The notes: generated by a model from the sequence alone, not told the origin. Counted from the first letter of the stretch, positions 19,595 to 30,260 are shown. The stretch: 64,000 nt of DNA from Tritrichomonas musculus (GCA_039105265.1 JAPFFF010000002.1:7316001-7380000); one strand, 5' to 3'. Translations and numbers: made by a program.

Positions 19595-19984
19595 TCATAA
19601 TTTCATTTTCAAGATCATGAAAATGAAATCACAAAAAACTGGACGTAAATCATTGTTAATTAAAATATTATCTGGTTTTATATCACGATGTATAATTTCA
19701 TGAGAGTGTAGACATTTAATACCAAGAGCTACTCCTAATAATATAATATATTTTATCGATTTTGTAATCTGATTATTATTATTTTTATAGTAACAATCAC
19801 TTAAAATGCTACCAAGTGATCCATTTGGCATATATTCGGAAATATAATATGACTTATCAGGATTATATTTAAAAATTTTTATAACAGCAGGATTTTGAAT
19901 TTTTTTAGATGCTTAAATTTCTTTATTAAAATATTTTGGGTTTTCAATAAATGAATTTGCATGAATTCCGAATTTTTTCAGAGA

Positions 19985-19990
<6 letters not shown>
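19595..19990 (-). pseudogene. Protein kinase pseudogene fragment (TKL-type)
   Basis: The minus strand encodes a kinase piece: a remnant of the N-lobe (KKIQNPAVIKIFKYNPDK), the hinge region ISEYMPNGSLGSIL, and an intact catalytic loop HRDIKPDNILI. The frame then reads PVFCDF where the DFG region should be and stops soon after (LKMKL). An in-frame TAA interrupts the N-lobe before KKIQNP, and a 28-T tract replaces anything upstream. The glycine loop, most of the N-lobe, the activation segment and the C-lobe are missing, so this is a degraded gene. Its closest style in the window is the kinase at 56.9 kb. Confidence 0.75.
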
Positions 19991-20018
<28 letters not shown>

Positions 20019-20162
20019 TATGCTCAACTAATCTTACAACTTTATCTTTCCATTACCAATAATAATCTTTTCAGTATCACAAAATTACTAAAATTAATTC
20101 CTTGAATTTTTATACAACGATAATAAACAATTCAAAATTGATGTATTGTATTGTAAACATAA

Positions 20163-22259
20163 ATGATCGATTTCTATCAAAAAGTCAATTCTTTTTTATT
20201 TTTAATGAATACAGACTTCCTCAGAACAAGGAACGAATTCCTTGATTTTTTCCCAAACTGTACTGGATCATCACTTTATATAACACCTAAACTACTTAAA
20301 AGTGAATCAGATGGCACAATCATTCACTCTGCTATCTGGAAGTTTTATTTAATAATTGCCCCTAGCATTTCTAAACAATATGCTAAAGATGAAGATTGGA
20401 TTCGGATTCTTAAAGAAAAACGTTCTGAATTCTTTACTTTACGTGATAAGCATTTCATAAAAGCACCTGACGTTGATGATGATGATAAAAATGCAGCTGG
20501 AACAGATCCATTGCTTAATGCTCAAAGTACAGAATGGAGCCAATTTTATAAAGATCAAGACCTTCGACAGCAAATTAGAACGGATACAGCTAGAGCATTC
20601 CAAGAACTTGAATTCTACCAAAAACAAGAAAATCAAGACATTCTTGAAGATTTACTATTTTTGTTCTGCAGAACTCATCCATCTTATGGATATCCACAAG
20701 GTCTTCACGAACTTGCAGCTTTTATTCTTCATACATTTCACGAAGAAATGATAGCAACCAGCGATGACACAATATCATTTATTTTTAGCTCTTCATCAAT
20801 TGTCCCAGATGCATATTGCGTTTTTGCTAAACTTGCTGAGCTTCTTGGACCTTTTTACAATGCAGATACAAATTCAGAAGTTGGACCAAACTCTAAAATA
20901 AATTTAACTATTGTAAATAGCCAGGATTTATCAGAAATATGCAATTATATACAAACAAATATTATTGAGCGCGGCTCTCCAGAACTGGCTAAAGCATTAG
21001 CCAACAGCGGTATACAGCCACATACTTACATGATGAAATGGATGAGATTACTATTTCTTTCTGTTTTTGATTTTAGCAGTTGTAAAACAATGTGGGATAT
21101 TATTATCGCATATCTTCCTAATTTAGATATAATAACATATACTTGTGCCTCACTTTTACTAAACTCAAAAGATCAACTTTATAAATGTGACTCAAATGAC
21201 TTGCTGCAAATTCTTTTCCACTATCCAAACGTTCCAAATGCATGGCAATTCGTTGTAAAGGCTGTAGATTTATATAATAAATATACTGGTAAAAATAAAG
21301 GTAGCCACAATGCTGATATTGTTACTATTGTTGCTGAAAGATTAAACGAACTCAGTCGTGGCTTAAACGAAATTTGCACCGTTAAAGGCTATGAATGCGC
21401 CATGCCTTATGTAATGGATCTAAGAAGGACACGAGATATCTTATTAGGAATTTTACCAGCAGATGAAATGCTTCCACTTGAAATGGCTCTTGAATTATTT
21501 AAGCCTCAAAAGGTTGAATATAAACCAGTTGAAGTAATTGTTGATTCATTTGACAGAGATAACCGAGTTAACAAAAAATACAAAGAAGATCTTCCCGCTC
21601 CCCCACGCGCTAATGCAAATTCGAATGACAAAGGATCAATTTTGCCTCCTATCAGTTCTTCATCAACTCATAAAGTTAAAACTGATTTGCTATTTGCTGA
21701 AGATACATCTTCATCTAAATCAAAAGGAAAACAAAAGTCAACTTCAATCATGAGAAAGTGTTCTGATACAGGAGCCGACTTATTTGGTGACAATGAACCG
21801 AAAGTTGAAGGAGAAACTCTATTAAATATTACCACCAATAACAACAATAAAAATAATGAAGACTCAAAAAATGTAAAAAAGCCAACGAGCATTAAAATCA
21901 AGACAACTTCATCTAAAACAAGTAAAACAAATACAAATAATGATGAAGATGATCGTGAATCAGATCCTCTTCTTGTTGATAATCGATCCAAGCCGATTAA
22001 ACTTCCCTCTGCCTCTTCATCTGGTTCTCGTCCAAATGATTCAGCCAATGATATTTTGTTTGGTGGCACAAGAAAACAAAAAAGCACCCCTAGCTCGCTT
22101 TTTGATGATGATGACAATATAATTCCCAAATCAAAACCAAAGCCTGCAGGATCATCTCTTTTCGATGATAGCGACAATATAAATTCAAGTACTAAAAAGA
22201 AAACCAAAAAGAAAAAATCTTTATTCGATGATGCAGATGGCGATGATTTGTTCTCTTAA
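20163..22259 (+). CDS. TBC-domain Rab GAP, TBC1D5-like, with acidic LFDD-repeat tail
   Basis: A 698-residue protein. Residues 50-390 form a TBC domain. The sequence DPLLNAQSTEWSQFYKDQDL and what follows has the TBC1D5 pattern. The arginine finger is in IRTDTARAF (about R144) and the glutamine finger in YGYPQG (about Q179), so GAP activity is likely. The disordered tail (about 470-698) repeats a short motif: LLFAED, DLFGDN, DILFGG, SLFDDDDN, SLFDDSDN, SLFDDADGDDLFS. These resemble the LF-acidic motifs of FAM21 that bind retromer, a complex that TBC1D5 also binds in animals and that acts on Rab7. An endosomal role is inferred. A second ATG at 20205 follows an Inr-like TCAATTCTTT and may be the true start, removing 14 residues. 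Confidence 0.85.
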   Translation: MIDFYQKVNSFLFLMNTDFLRTRNEFLDFFPNCTGSSLYITPKLLKSESDGTIIHSAIWKFYLIIAPSISKQYAKDEDWIRILKEKRSEFFTLRDKHFIKAPDVDDDDKNAAGTDPLLNAQSTEWSQFYKDQDLRQQIRTDTARAFQELEFYQKQENQDILEDLLFLFCRTHPSYGYPQGLHELAAFILHTFHEEMIATSDDTISFIFSSSSIVPDAYCVFAKLAELLGPFYNADTNSEVGPNSKINLTIVNSQDLSEICNYIQTNIIERGSPELAKALANSGIQPHTYMMKWMRLLFLSVFDFSSCKTMWDIIIAYLPNLDIITYTCASLLLNSKDQLYKCDSNDLLQILFHYPNVPNAWQFVVKAVDLYNKYTGKNKGSHNADIVTIVAERLNELSRGLNEICTVKGYECAMPYVMDLRRTRDILLGILPADEMLPLEMALELFKPQKVEYKPVEVIVDSFDRDNRVNKKYKEDLPAPPRANANSNDKGSILPPISSSSTHKVKTDLLFAEDTSSSKSKGKQKSTSIMRKCSDTGADLFGDNEPKVEGETLLNITTNNNNKNNEDSKNVKKPTSIKIKTTSSKTSKTNTNNDEDDRESDPLLVDNRSKPIKLPSASSSGSRPNDSANDILFGGTRKQKSTPSSLFDDDDNIIPKSKPKPAGSSLFDDSDNINSSTKKKTKKKKSLFDDADGDDLFS

Positions 22260-24327
22260 TTAAAAAAAATCGTGCTTTGTTTGGAAATTGATAACATATT
22301 GACAAATATTATAATATATTAAAGGAGCTAGATACCCCATACATATTATTTATTTGTTCCATAATATCAAACTGTACCAACTTTGAGCGGTTTCTGTCTA
22401 TTAAAAATTTTTTTTTTTTTTAAAAATTTTTTTATATTATATCTTAAAGAGAGGTGGGAGGAGTAGGATTTTTTTTAGAAATCTATTTTATATGCATAAC
22501 AATATTTTTAATATTATTCTAAATATTATTTATTATATGTTTATTAGATATTATTCGATAATGGATGGTATATATTTATTTTATTTTTTAAATAATTATT
22601 GAATTTTTTGAATAGAATAAATTTTACGAGAAATTTAGTTTTTAACAATTTTGAAAATTTATACAAATATGAAATTCTTATAATATAAATTTCTATTTAG
22701 TATTATTTTTCATTTTTTATCTTTTATTTATATTATTTATATGGTTAAAATAAGTTTATTTGCATAAATATAGATTTTTAAAGAGGATAAGATCATTGAA
22801 TTATACTCCATATAATCATTCAATTATTAAAATCAATATATATATATAAATTTAATATATTATTTTATTATAATATGACATAATTTATTATTCCATTTAA
22901 CATACTATATATAATGCTATATTATAAATATATTTTACATTTGAATATAGATAATCATAAATTAATTCAGTGTAAAATTGATAGAATAATAAAATAAAAA
23001 AAAGGTTTAATAGAATTTTTCAATGCGAAATTTGAATAGTCAAATTCTATAGTTTATATTAAACCAAAATACGGTTTTTCAGAAAATAAAATAAATATAT
23101 GAAAAAGCATTCACTTTTTACTAATTTATTTGTTCAAAGTAAAATATAAACCAATAAAAAAGCAAATTATTTCGTTTTAAAAAGTTATCTATAATAACGA
23201 AATATTTTCAATTCAATATTTTACATATAAAATATCTTGTTTATCATTTAATATTTTAATAATAAAATATATGATATATATAGGAATATGTTTTATATAA
23301 TATGTATAATAACTATGTTTTTAAAAAATATATCTTTTTTTTAAAAAATGCTTGTTTTAATAAAATTATAAAATGAAAATAGAAAAATAGAGTCTTTGTT
23401 CGAGCCATTTTCAAATTAAATTAATTTAAAATATTTAAATATATGTATAACTTTTATTATTAATATTTACATTATTCAACAACAATTTGTATATTAAGAA
23501 ATGCAAAAAATAGAATGAAAACCAATTTTATCTCATTATAGAAATGTAATATGAAACTAATCAAATATCCTACATATTATATAATATCTTCTTATATAGA
23601 TATATGATTTATTTTTTTGTAAACAAATCAAAAGCATATCAAATGATGGATTTATTTAAAAAAAACTCTTATGAAAAATTGCTTTTAATTCATTGAATTG
23701 CACATTTTATTATACATATTTAATATAATAATAAATAATTAACTGTATAATATAAATAAAATAAAAAATAATTACAAAATAATAATTATATACCAAGATA
23801 TATACAAAAAATATTAACTACAAAAAAATCCAAAAAGTCTTTGCACCTTTTCTTAAAGAAAGACAACTTAAATTAAATATTTTGAGAAAAACAAGTTCAC
23901 TGACTTACTCTACAAATCTAAATTCAGAAAAAAAAAAAAAAAAATGCTTGATTCATCAGCGTTTTGGTTGTTGAAGAAGAGATATTCTTCAGATTACAAC
24001 TTTCAATAGGCAATATTGCTGATACTACATCATTCACTAATTGTCTTCAATGAAAAAAGCAATTGACAATAGACTATAATTTCCATATTTATAAATATGC
24101 TTTTCTTTTACTGATAAAAACTTTTTTTTAAAGCTCTATATCCAAAAATTATTAAAATACATTTATTTTCTTGTTTATCTCAAATTATTCTATTATATAG
24201 AAAAGTTTGACTTTTTCTGTGCAAATGTAGTACTGTGATCTCACTTTTTGAGATATACAATTATCTTAATTTTTGAATAGATTCATAGAAAAAGTGAAGA
24301 AAAAAATTTCTGTAATTAATCTTACGA
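22260..24327. other. Two-kilobase AT-rich gene-free region
   Basis: About 2 kb of A/T-rich sequence with long T and TA runs between the TBC and PLAC8 genes. No reading frame above the chance level, RNA gene or terminal inverted repeat is visible to me. The stretch 23940-24060 is somewhat less AT-rich and might be a decayed insertion, but I could not identify it. Confidence 0.55.
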
Positions 24328-24660
24328 ATGGATGATCAGCTTGTTCAAAATGAATATCACACTGGAATTTCAAGCTGTTTTTATGACTGTTCAACATGCT
24401 TTTATGGCTTTTTTTGTCCCTTTTGTTTAAATGCCTCCAATATTGCAGCACTTAGAAGAGAGAATTGTACTATTTGCCATTGCATATGTTATTTTTCCCC
24501 ATTTTGGGTAAGGCAAATGGTTCAAGAAGAAAGCCATATCAATGGTTCTTTTTGTGCTAATTGCGTTTTAACTTCTTTCTGCTATTCGTGTGCAATTTGC
24601 CAAGATTCTAGAGAGATCAATTGGAAACGTAAATATCCAAATAATACAGATTATAATTAA
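24328..24660 (+). CDS. PLAC8 family cysteine-rich protein
   Basis: A 110-residue protein covering one PLAC8 (cornifelin-like) domain. Diagnostic features are the Cys-rich opening (CFYDCSTCFYGFFCPFC), the NIAALRRENCTICH segment, the later NGSFCANCVLTSFCYSC and the closing CQDSREI. The family includes plant FW2.2/PCR and animal PLAC8 proteins. Many are small membrane-associated proteins involved in cadmium or calcium handling or growth control. The Cys-rich hydrophobic segments may insert in the membrane. It stands alone between two AT-rich gaps. The family is clear; the role here is unknown. Confidence 0.85.
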   Translation: MDDQLVQNEYHTGISSCFYDCSTCFYGFFCPFCLNASNIAALRRENCTICHCICYFSPFWVRQMVQEESHINGSFCANCVLTSFCYSCAICQDSREINWKRKYPNNTDYN

Positions 24661-25181
24661 CAATTCGCTGAATTTAGAATTTTATTTTGATTTTAAAAAA
24701 TAAGATTGAATGCTCTGTACAAAAGATTTTTGAAATTATTATCTTTTAGTACAAGATATAATCAATTAATTATACGCTATTTGAATGCACTTAAAAATTT
24801 TGCTCAAGTATGACTTAAATTAACCAATTTTATATCCAACAAATATGATCTTAAAAATTATTACCCAATTAAGCATATGATTGCTTTGCATATTTCACAT
24901 TGAACATCATACGATAACTATTGTTCAGTATTTCTTAAAAAAAAAAAAATCATCTTTATTACACAGTTCTTCAGAAAAAATGCATATCAAAGCTTTATCT
25001 CACAATTCATATATATTTATTTACAATTAAGATATTATTCATCATTCACTATTTTAATAAACGTTTATTTATAATTTATATACAAGCAATAGTAATAAAG
25101 ATGTTGAAAATAATAAAATAAAATAAAATAAAGTATTGTTTTTATTCCGCCAATAAATAATAATAAAAAAGATATATAATT
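24661..25181. other. AT-rich intergenic region between convergent genes
   Basis: About 520 bp separating the 3' end of the PLAC8 gene from the 3' end of the VPS16-like gene. It contains a short TAAAA tandem run near 25110-25130 and nothing else that I can name. Confidence 0.55.
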
Positions 25182-27791
25182 TTATACAAAAATAAATTTG
25201 TCCGAGAGAACTTTCAATGACAACTTAGAAGTGAACACACATTCAGGGAAATCATTTTGAGCCAACAACGATACATATTCGGCTGATTTCTTTGGTAATT
25301 TAATTTCTTTAGCAAACTTAACGGCTTCTTCCATTCCTTTTGAGTAAAAAAGAATCAAAATGAAATGGAGCCAACAATCCTTATAAGTAACGTCAGCCAA
25401 TTCCTTGAAACGATAATAATTTCTTTTATCAACGAGGACTCTTGCCAATCTGACAGTATATCTTTTCTCATTTGAGTTTGTGTCTTTGACTAGCTTCATA
25501 GCTGTTGTAAAATCGCCAGCTTCAACCATTCGATCGAAAATCGAATTAAAAGAAGAGAACAAATATTTTCTTCCTTCACCGTTGACAGAACTCAATTCAT
25601 CTTCAACACGAAAAACATGCAAATTTTGCTTGAGTGTCATATAAACAGTAGAAACCCAATTGACACCATATTTATTGATCATTTGCTTGACTGTTCTTTT
25701 CATGATTAAGAACCGTTCAAACAGGCCAGTGTTCGACATTGTTTTCATTTCAACAGTCAAGTTAAAATCACGCAATAAACGAACAATCTCAATTTCAACA
25801 GTATGAGAAGTTCGTGGAGTGTTTTGAAGTAGAATTGCAAGTTTCGTGTCTTTCTTGTTTGAATCAGAAAGTTTCGAAACAGTTTTCGCTGCAACTTCAT
25901 CTTTCGAAATCGCATTAGTTATTAGTTCATAACTGCAACTGAATTCATTCCTGGATGTAAATTTCTCTTTGGCATTATTCGCATTCGAAAGTGCTTTATT
26001 TAATAATTCAATGAAAAGAGACGTGTTGTATGACCTGGCGGCCGCTTCAAAAGCTTTTTCCCAAAGGCCAAATTTTACATAAAAAGGAACAACACGTTCT
26101 GGCTTATCTTCAACTTTTTCAGCCACCAATTTGGCCAAATTCGGCCTTCCACACTTGAATAATGCTAGTGCAATTGAATTGGCATTGAAACTCGAATTTT
26201 TTTTCTTTTCAATAATCTTCAATGCATTCTCATCGTCAAAAATCGTACTGGCCATTGAACAACACCACTCTGTCATAATGTCAACTTTGTCAACACAGAA
26301 ATAGTCAGCAATGTCAACTGCGAGCGAAAAAAGGCGCCTATTACAAAATCGCATCAAAATGTCATGGAGGCTTAAATTGGCCAGTTCGTTGTAAGTAACA
26401 AGCATGTTCATTTCTCGATTGAATGTGCTACAAATGCGGAGATATCGAGTGATTTGTTCAAATTCGGCCGTTTCACTAACCAACTCTTCGTAAAAAGGAG
26501 AACTCGAAGGAATGTAGCTTCTACCATAGGCAGCGGCAAATAAGGCCAATTTTTGTTCTTCAGGGAAGTCCAACTCTTTGGATATTGCAATGCAAGATCT
26601 GACAGCTTCACTTAGCTTTTCTTCGTCATCTCTCAGTCGGATAATTTGGGTGGATGACCGTTTATCAAATGAATCAATTAAACGGGCGGCCGGATATATT
26701 GGAACATTCCCACTGGCACATCTTAAATCTTCTGAAACATATGATATCTTAAAAAGTGATAAATTCGATAGAACAAAAGCTGAGTTGGTTGATTGAAAAA
26801 GTCGAATTCGTCCTGAAAATGAATATGTAAGCTGATCTATTGTAATAAGGTCTCCATAAATAGGATAATTATCATTGTTCGTGTCATTTTTTTCAATACG
26901 TCCTATAATTGCAATTTCATCTTGAAAAGCTATAACTGGAGCGATATTTCCAATCCAACTTATTTGAGTAAAGTTCATTAGATCTTGAATCGCAACTTGA
27001 AGTAAAGTTTTATCAAGCATTGCGTTTGTAATAATTAGTATATTTTGTTCACACATAAAAGCAATCATAGAATAATCTTGTGAAAATGAAAAAGATAAAA
27101 TTTCATTTTCAAAATCAATATTCATAATATTTTCACTTGTTGCAATGTTTAAAATTGATGAAAAGGCAGTAAAAAAGATTATTGGCTGATTATTTTCAGT
27201 AAATTCTGATGGAATAACTTTGAAATCACGAACAAAATGAATATTTTCGGACAATGTTCCAAAAAGGACTGGTTGAGAATAGTTTGGAGAATAATATAAT
27301 TTCTTTTTGGTCATAAAAACAAACCCATTATCCCAAAAATCAGCCGCTATAATTTCATCCGTTTCAATCATTCGATCTGCATCATTAGAATGGAAAAGAT
27401 TAAATTGACTTTTTTCGTATCCAGAAAAATACGTTATGAGTATACCTCTGTTTGTTAAAACAATCAAATGATCTGAACTCGTGACATAAAAAAAAATTTT
27501 ATCACATTCAATATTTATGACATATCGATATAATAAATTGTATTTCATATCGTGAACAGTTATTGAATTTGTTCGACAATTTTTAGCGTATGTTGGACAA
27601 TGAACAGCTATAATAGAACCATTAGCGCAACCAGCATATACTGTGTCCTCAAAATTTAAGGATTCAGGAAGAGAGGATAAATCCCAAATTTTTTTCCATG
27701 AAAAGCAATCACATCCGGACATATTAAAGTCCGATGAAAGCCCTGATATAACTTTATATGATGGAGTAGATGGACCAACAAGTTGATCCAT
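25182..27791 (-). CDS. VPS16-like subunit of HOPS/CORVET tethering complexes
   Basis: About 869 residues from the chosen start. The N-terminal half (about 1-400) is beta-rich, as in the Vps16 beta-propeller: it opens with a Trp-containing segment and later has GCANGSIIAVHCP and LIVLTNRGILITYF. The C-terminal half is an alpha-solenoid (about 410-869) like Vps16_C, with KLAKLVAEK-type hairpins and a late RVLVDKRNYYRFKELAD. HOPS and CORVET tether late endosomes and lysosomes, and VPS16 is a core subunit. I chose the ATG at 27791 (MDQLVGPS). The open frame extends to an upstream ATG at 27884, but the extra 31 codons are Phe/Ile-rich and look intergenic, and an Inr-like motif lies just before 27791. 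Assignment is by eye; another class C Vps subunit is the main alternative. Confidence 0.75.
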   Translation of the reverse strand: MDQLVGPSTPSYKVISGLSSDFNMSGCDCFSWKKIWDLSSLPESLNFEDTVYAGCANGSIIAVHCPTYAKNCRTNSITVHDMKYNLLYRYVINIECDKIFFYVTSSDHLIVLTNRGILITYFSGYEKSQFNLFHSNDADRMIETDEIIAADFWDNGFVFMTKKKLYYSPNYSQPVLFGTLSENIHFVRDFKVIPSEFTENNQPIIFFTAFSSILNIATSENIMNIDFENEILSFSFSQDYSMIAFMCEQNILIITNAMLDKTLLQVAIQDLMNFTQISWIGNIAPVIAFQDEIAIIGRIEKNDTNNDNYPIYGDLITIDQLTYSFSGRIRLFQSTNSAFVLSNLSLFKISYVSEDLRCASGNVPIYPAARLIDSFDKRSSTQIIRLRDDEEKLSEAVRSCIAISKELDFPEEQKLALFAAAYGRSYIPSSSPFYEELVSETAEFEQITRYLRICSTFNREMNMLVTYNELANLSLHDILMRFCNRRLFSLAVDIADYFCVDKVDIMTEWCCSMASTIFDDENALKIIEKKKNSSFNANSIALALFKCGRPNLAKLVAEKVEDKPERVVPFYVKFGLWEKAFEAAARSYNTSLFIELLNKALSNANNAKEKFTSRNEFSCSYELITNAISKDEVAAKTVSKLSDSNKKDTKLAILLQNTPRTSHTVEIEIVRLLRDFNLTVEMKTMSNTGLFERFLIMKRTVKQMINKYGVNWVSTVYMTLKQNLHVFRVEDELSSVNGEGRKYLFSSFNSIFDRMVEAGDFTTAMKLVKDTNSNEKRYTVRLARVLVDKRNYYRFKELADVTYKDCWLHFILILFYSKGMEEAVKFAKEIKLPKKSAEYVSLLAQNDFPECVFTSKLSLKVLSDKFIFV

Positions 27792-27792
27792 A

Positions 27793-27805
27793 ATGTTGAA
27801 TATGA
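27793..27805 (-). promoter_or_regulatory. Initiator (Inr)-like element before the VPS16-like start
   Basis: Minus strand TCATATTCAACAT ends one base before the ATG at 27791 and fits TCAYW. It supports 27791 over the upstream ATG at 27884, though the implied 5' leader would be very short (about 12 bases), as is usual in trichomonads. Confidence 0.4.
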
Positions 27806-27981
27806 ATATTTTTATAAAATGACCAAATATGTATTTAAATTCAAAGCTATCGGTTAATTTATTAAAAATGCTATATCTTTGCATAGTAAAAATATTATTA
27901 TTTATATATATGACCCTGTAAATCTAAAAATAAAATATTTAATAAAATTTTTATGATTTATTTACATACAATTTTTTTTTT

Positions 27982-28488
27982 TTAAATATTAGAAATATTG
28001 GTAATAAGCCTGATCATTTCTTCAACATCTTGTTTTGCAAGCTTATAACTTGGTGCGGCAGTAAGTTGCGAATGGAGGAGCGATAATTTTTTAATCAAAT
28101 TATCCAATGATTTAAGGTGAGTTCTAAGTAAAGCATTCTGTGTTGTTAAATCAGAAATATTTTTCCTTAAATTATCTTCCCGGACCATCAAATGCTGATT
28201 TGCATCTTCAATCCTTGCAGTTAAAACAGCAATTTGCCTTTTTAAATCTTTTAATGTAGGCTGGGGATCTTGCGATATCTCTGCCTCTGATTGAGTTTGG
28301 CCAAATACAGGATCGGCTTCAGATTCGTTTTTTTTTTCATTCGAATTTAAATTAATAGATTGATTTTCATTTTGATTTTGTGCTATATCTGATGTATGAT
28401 CATGATATTCACCTTTTGACTCATTTGTAGCATTATTTTGATTTTCATTTTGAATCTCGTTTTGTTCAGTAATATTATCTTCACTCAT
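27982..28488 (-). CDS. Small acidic coiled-coil protein, family unknown
   Basis: A 168-residue protein. Residues 1-75 are Asn/Gln/Glu-rich and probably disordered. Residues 78-168 form a helical coiled coil (LKDLKRQIAVLTARIEDANQ then further heptads to LLHSQLTAA). I do not recognise the family; small coiled-coil subunits of trafficking or cytoskeletal complexes look like this. It is divergent from the PH-pseudokinase gene, and the two ATGs are only 77 bp apart, so they must share a promoter region. That spacer holds the sequence AAACTTTTTCC. Confidence 0.7.
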   Translation of the reverse strand: MSEDNITEQNEIQNENQNNATNESKGEYHDHTSDIAQNQNENQSINLNSNEKKNESEADPVFGQTQSEAEISQDPQPTLKDLKRQIAVLTARIEDANQHLMVREDNLRKNISDLTTQNALLRTHLKSLDNLIKKLSLLHSQLTAAPSYKLAKQDVEEMIRLITNISNI

Positions 28489-28565
28489 TTCAATTTTAAA
28501 CTTTTTCCATAATACTATTCAATTAAAAATATTTATTTGATTTTATTAATTTTTGTTGATTTTCT

Positions 28566-29792
28566 ATGTCGAAAGAGCCAGTGAAAACAGGCTATTTATG
28601 TAAACTTGGAGGGAAAATCAAAACAAAAAAGCAGCGTTTTTTTGTTCTTACAGAAATAGAATCAAACTCTAAAGCACAACTTAGTTACTATAAGAAAGAA
28701 AAAGATTTTCAAGATGATCCTTCTAATCCAATAGGAACCATAATTATACAAGATGCAACATGCGTTACCAAAGCTGATAAAATCAAAAAAATGCCTGCTT
28801 TTTATATAATGGACCATGAAAAGAAAAGAAATTTCGAAATATTAGCAAAATCTGATAAAGAAGTTGATGAATGGATTGAAGTAATTAAAAACACTTGCTC
28901 CAACTTACTTAATGAAAAAATCAAAATTGTTGATCAAGACGTTGTCGTTGTCAACCATGAATTTTGTAAAGCAAACACTGATACTACTATAGAACTTGTT
29001 AAAGTTAAAGGAAAGCTCTATATCCAAAAAACTGTATTAAAGAGCCGTTTTCCAAGTAAAGAAGAAATTGAAGAAACTAATCATATTTTTCAGTCACTTT
29101 GTATAAAGTCTAATCCTTTTGTTGCAAATGTTGTTAGTGTTTCTGAACATGACGATCGTATTATTATTATAGAAGAGTATGCTTCAAAAGGCTGCCTATT
29201 TGGATATTTATGGAAAGAAAATAGGTTTTCGGAAAGAAGAATGCAAATTTATGCAGCAGAATTAATTCTAGCTATAAATTTTCTTCACGAAAATAATATC
29301 AAATACTTAAGTTTAGATCCATGCTCTATTTTATTAAATGAGAAAGGTCATATAAAATTAACGATTCCTATCAATATTGTGTTAAGAAATTTGAATTCTT
29401 CAAATTTCCAAATGAATCCGTATTTTCCAATAGATATCATTACAGAACAAACAATTGATGAATCAATTGATTGGTATCTTCTGGGTGTACTTCTTTATGA
29501 AATGGTTTGTGGCTATCCGCCTTTTTGGGACGAAGATCCAGAAATTTTAAAGCGTAAACTTTTAAATGCGCCTTTAGAATTTCCTCGACATGTGAAAAAG
29601 GAAACAAAAAGTTTTATTAGAAGATTAATGGAAAGGAATAATCAAAAAAGGCTCGGGTATGGTCCTAAAGGAGTTGAAGCAATCAAGAAAGATGCATTTT
29701 TCGCGGATTACTCTTGGGAATCGAGCGATAATCCATCTAGACTAGAATTTGTTCCAGAAGATTCAAAAGTAATAGTGTCTATTAAAATTTAA
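28566..29792 (+). CDS. AKT-like PH domain + AGC-type pseudokinase
   Basis: A 408-residue protein. Residues 6-112 are a PH domain (TGYLCKLGGKIKTKKQRFFVL through EVDEWIEVIKN), expected to bind phosphoinositides. Residues 125-378 have the AGC kinase fold with the usual landmarks but not the catalytic residues. The catalytic-loop YRDLKPEN is replaced by YLSLDPCS (about 247-254) and DFG by IPI (about 267-269). No glycine loop is recognisable. LYIQKTVLK may hold the beta-3 lysine. A C-lobe ending in RLGYGPKG and an AGC-like tail are present. It should be catalytically dead and act as a PH-anchored scaffold or allosteric partner, possibly for true AKT-like kinases. The frame is intact. Confidence 0.85.
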   Translation: MSKEPVKTGYLCKLGGKIKTKKQRFFVLTEIESNSKAQLSYYKKEKDFQDDPSNPIGTIIIQDATCVTKADKIKKMPAFYIMDHEKKRNFEILAKSDKEVDEWIEVIKNTCSNLLNEKIKIVDQDVVVVNHEFCKANTDTTIELVKVKGKLYIQKTVLKSRFPSKEEIEETNHIFQSLCIKSNPFVANVVSVSEHDDRIIIIEEYASKGCLFGYLWKENRFSERRMQIYAAELILAINFLHENNIKYLSLDPCSILLNEKGHIKLTIPINIVLRNLNSSNFQMNPYFPIDIITEQTIDESIDWYLLGVLLYEMVCGYPPFWDEDPEILKRKLLNAPLEFPRHVKKETKSFIRRLMERNNQKRLGYGPKGVEAIKKDAFFADYSWESSDNPSRLEFVPEDSKVIVSIKI

Positions 29793-30260
29793 TTAGTTAT
29801 TGTAAATAATATTTTTTTTATCATTACTATTTGGCGTCTTTAAATAAGATATGATATTAGTATTAAAAGCGAAAACGATTCTAAAAATAGCGTTGTTACA
29901 ATCAATTTGATTCATTGTTTTTACTTATTTATTTATTTCGAAATTATTAATATATCATGATATATGATGAAAAATATAATTTTTGAATAATTTACACCAT
30001 TAACGTATTAAATATTCTCTTAAAAAGTTAAATGATTTCAATAAATTGTCAAAAAAAATGGCATTTTGAGGTTGTCAAAAATATTATCAATTACAAAACC
30101 AAATAAAAATGATTTATTTCTTGTGAAAATCCTTTTGTTTAATTTTTAATATTTGAAAACGCATAAATTTATTTTAAATTATAAATAAATAGATTGGAAT
30201 CAGACAAAAAAAAAGAAAACAAAATAAAACAATGACAAAAAAAATTGACCTTTTAAATTT
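29793..30260. other. AT-rich intergenic region
   Basis: About 470 bp between two plus-strand genes. It ends in GACCTTTTAAATT just before the phosphatase Inr-like motif. Nothing else is recognised. Confidence 0.55.

Noticed and set aside
23398-23406. GTTCGAGCC resembling a tRNA T-loop
   Set aside because: Flanking bases cannot form a T-stem and no acceptor or anticodon stem is found around it.
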